Shown piece by piece: positions 20,960 to 21,752 of a DNA stretch of 21,752 nucleotides. The DNA comes from an uncultured Eubacterium sp. GTDB lineage: Bacteria > Bacillota > Clostridia > Oscillospirales > Acutalibacteraceae. A program made the position numbers and the translations under genes. Below the pieces are notes generated by a model that worked only from the letters and a program-made list of their open reading frames with translations, made no database searches and had not been told where the DNA came from. The stretch covers positions 1-21,752 of the forward strand of contig CABQCC010000013.1 in NCBI GenBank assembly GCA_902462495.1, in the 5' to 3' direction. Numbering within the stretch: the first letter of the stretch is position 1; every line of letters starts with the position of its first letter.

Positions 20960-21752
20960 AAAAGACTATTTTATTTTTGTGTGCATTGCTTTTCTTTTTG
21001 TCCTTTTCGTCAACGGCATATTCGGAGGATTTCAGCAGGGAAAAATACAACAGCACTCTCGAAGCGTACGATTTATCATCATTCGAAAATGAACTTGATG
21101 ACGACACTCAAAAAATGCTTGAGGAACTTGGTTTGCTTGATTTTTCATACGATAGCATAACAAGAATTTCGCTGAACGATATAGTGAAATTAATCAAGTC
21201 GTTGTTATCAAAAAAAGCGGAATTACCGATAAAATCAAGCGTGACCGTGCTTGTGTTTATTCTGCTGTCCGCATTGCTTCAAAGCCTGAAAAACGATTCC
21301 GACAGCTCGGTCAATACGATTTATTCAACGGCAACGGCAATCCTCATTTCAACGGTAATTCTTGTAAAACTCACAACAACGGTTTCCATGGCTTCAATGG
21401 CAATATCCGTTGCGTCAAATTTTGTGTATGCTTTTATTCCCGTGTTTTGCAGTATTGTGGTTGCTTCGGGCGGTATCACAACAGGTTTTTCAACCAACAC
21501 AACACTTCTTGTTTTGGCGCAGGCATTGTCATTTGTTTCGTCAAATGTGTTTATGCCGATTGTCAATTGCTATCTTGCTTTGGGTGTAACTTCGTCACTT
21601 CGCTATGAGTTGAATTTGGATAAATTGTTGTCGTCACTCAAAAGAATTATAACAACTTGTATATCTTTTTCATCCGGTGTTTTCGTGTCGATATTGTCGT
21701 TGAAAACAGCCGTGGCAGGCAGAGCCGATATGCTCACTCTCGTTGCTTATAT
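20956..21752 (+). CDS. spoIIIAE: Stage III sporulation protein AE (3' end cut off)
   Basis: An open frame from ATG 20956 to the right edge, 265 codons so far; the family is usually near 400 residues. A signal peptide is visible (MKKTILFLCALLFFLSFSS, cleavage near AYS). A charged outer part holds DDDTQKMLEELGLLDFSYDS, then several hydrophobic helices from about residue 95. The segment AFIPVFCSIVVASGGITTG is typical of SpoIIIAE, a polytopic subunit of the mother cell-forespore channel. Its start overlaps the spoIIIAD stop (ATGA). In the usual order, AF, AG and AH would lie beyond the window. Confidence 0.93.
   Translation, partial: MKKTILFLCALLFFLSFSSTAYSEDFSREKYNSTLEAYDLSSFENELDDDTQKMLEELGLLDFSYDSITRISLNDIVKLIKSLLSKKAELPIKSSVTVLVFILLSALLQSLKNDSDSSVNTIYSTATAILISTVILVKLTTTVSMASMAISVASNFVYAFIPVFCSIVVASGGITTGFSTNTTLLVLAQALSFVSSNVFMPIVNCYLALGVTSSLRYELNLDKLLSSLKRIITTCISFSSGVFVSILSLKTAVAGRADMLTLVAY

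Noticed and set aside
1..21752. CRISPR arrays, tRNA or rRNA genes, complete insertion sequences
   Set aside because: No regularly spaced repeats, cloverleaf, rRNA stretches or transposase genes were seen on reading both strands.

Overview
The window looks like chromosome of a low-GC, endospore-forming Firmicute, most likely a gut clostridium of the Ruminococcaceae/Oscillospirales type. This is judged from the AT-rich intergenic DNA, strong AGGAGG-type ribosome sites, sigma-A-like promoters, an S-box (SAM-I) riboswitch and two sporulation loci (spoIIID and the spoIIIA operon). No sequence search was possible, so the taxonomic call is inference.

Layout. (1) 1-4606, plus strand: a cut-off FGGY kinase (L-ribulokinase-like), araA and araD in tight succession form an L-arabinose catabolic operon. 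A secreted VanW-domain protein follows with no terminator before it, and a clear hairpin closes the unit. (2) 4634-5821, plus: rmuC. (3) 5822-8285: an accessory patch. It holds a tnpV-type transposon gene broken by an in-frame stop, with its own GC-rich terminator. Facing it on the minus strand is a three-gene unit with a near-consensus promoter: a polymerase-beta-fold nucleotidyltransferase, a zinc-ribbon membrane protein, and a 59-residue acidic Met/Asp-rich protein with an internal repeat. This unit is the best candidate for an undescribed system. (4) 8286-9986, minus: an extended short-chain dehydrogenase with a C-terminal four-cysteine zinc-binding tail. (5) 10020-11482, plus: promoter, SAM-I riboswitch, terminator, metK and a bidirectional terminator. 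(6) 11485-12666, minus: a secreted parallel beta-helix protein. (7) 12747-15615, minus: prs-type PRPP synthetase, a membrane-anchored beta-barrel-like protein, then spoIIID and proC. (8) 15755-18862, minus: a 1035-residue YfhO-type membrane protein with an apparent GtrA-like N-terminal module. (9) 18948-21752, plus: spoIIIAA, AB, AC, AD and the start of spoIIIAE, which runs off the window.

How the parts fit. The ara genes take L-arabinose to D-xylulose 5-phosphate, which feeds the pentose phosphate pool that prs also draws on. metK is switched off by its own product, SAM, through the riboswitch. SpoIIID and the SpoIIIA proteins act in the mother cell during engulfment. Both loci show a sigma-E-like promoter with a 14-base spacer, and the one before spoIIIA argues that spoIIIAA starts at a TTG codon. 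A sigma-E-like match with the same spacer also lies before prs, though its predicted start point fits that gene poorly.
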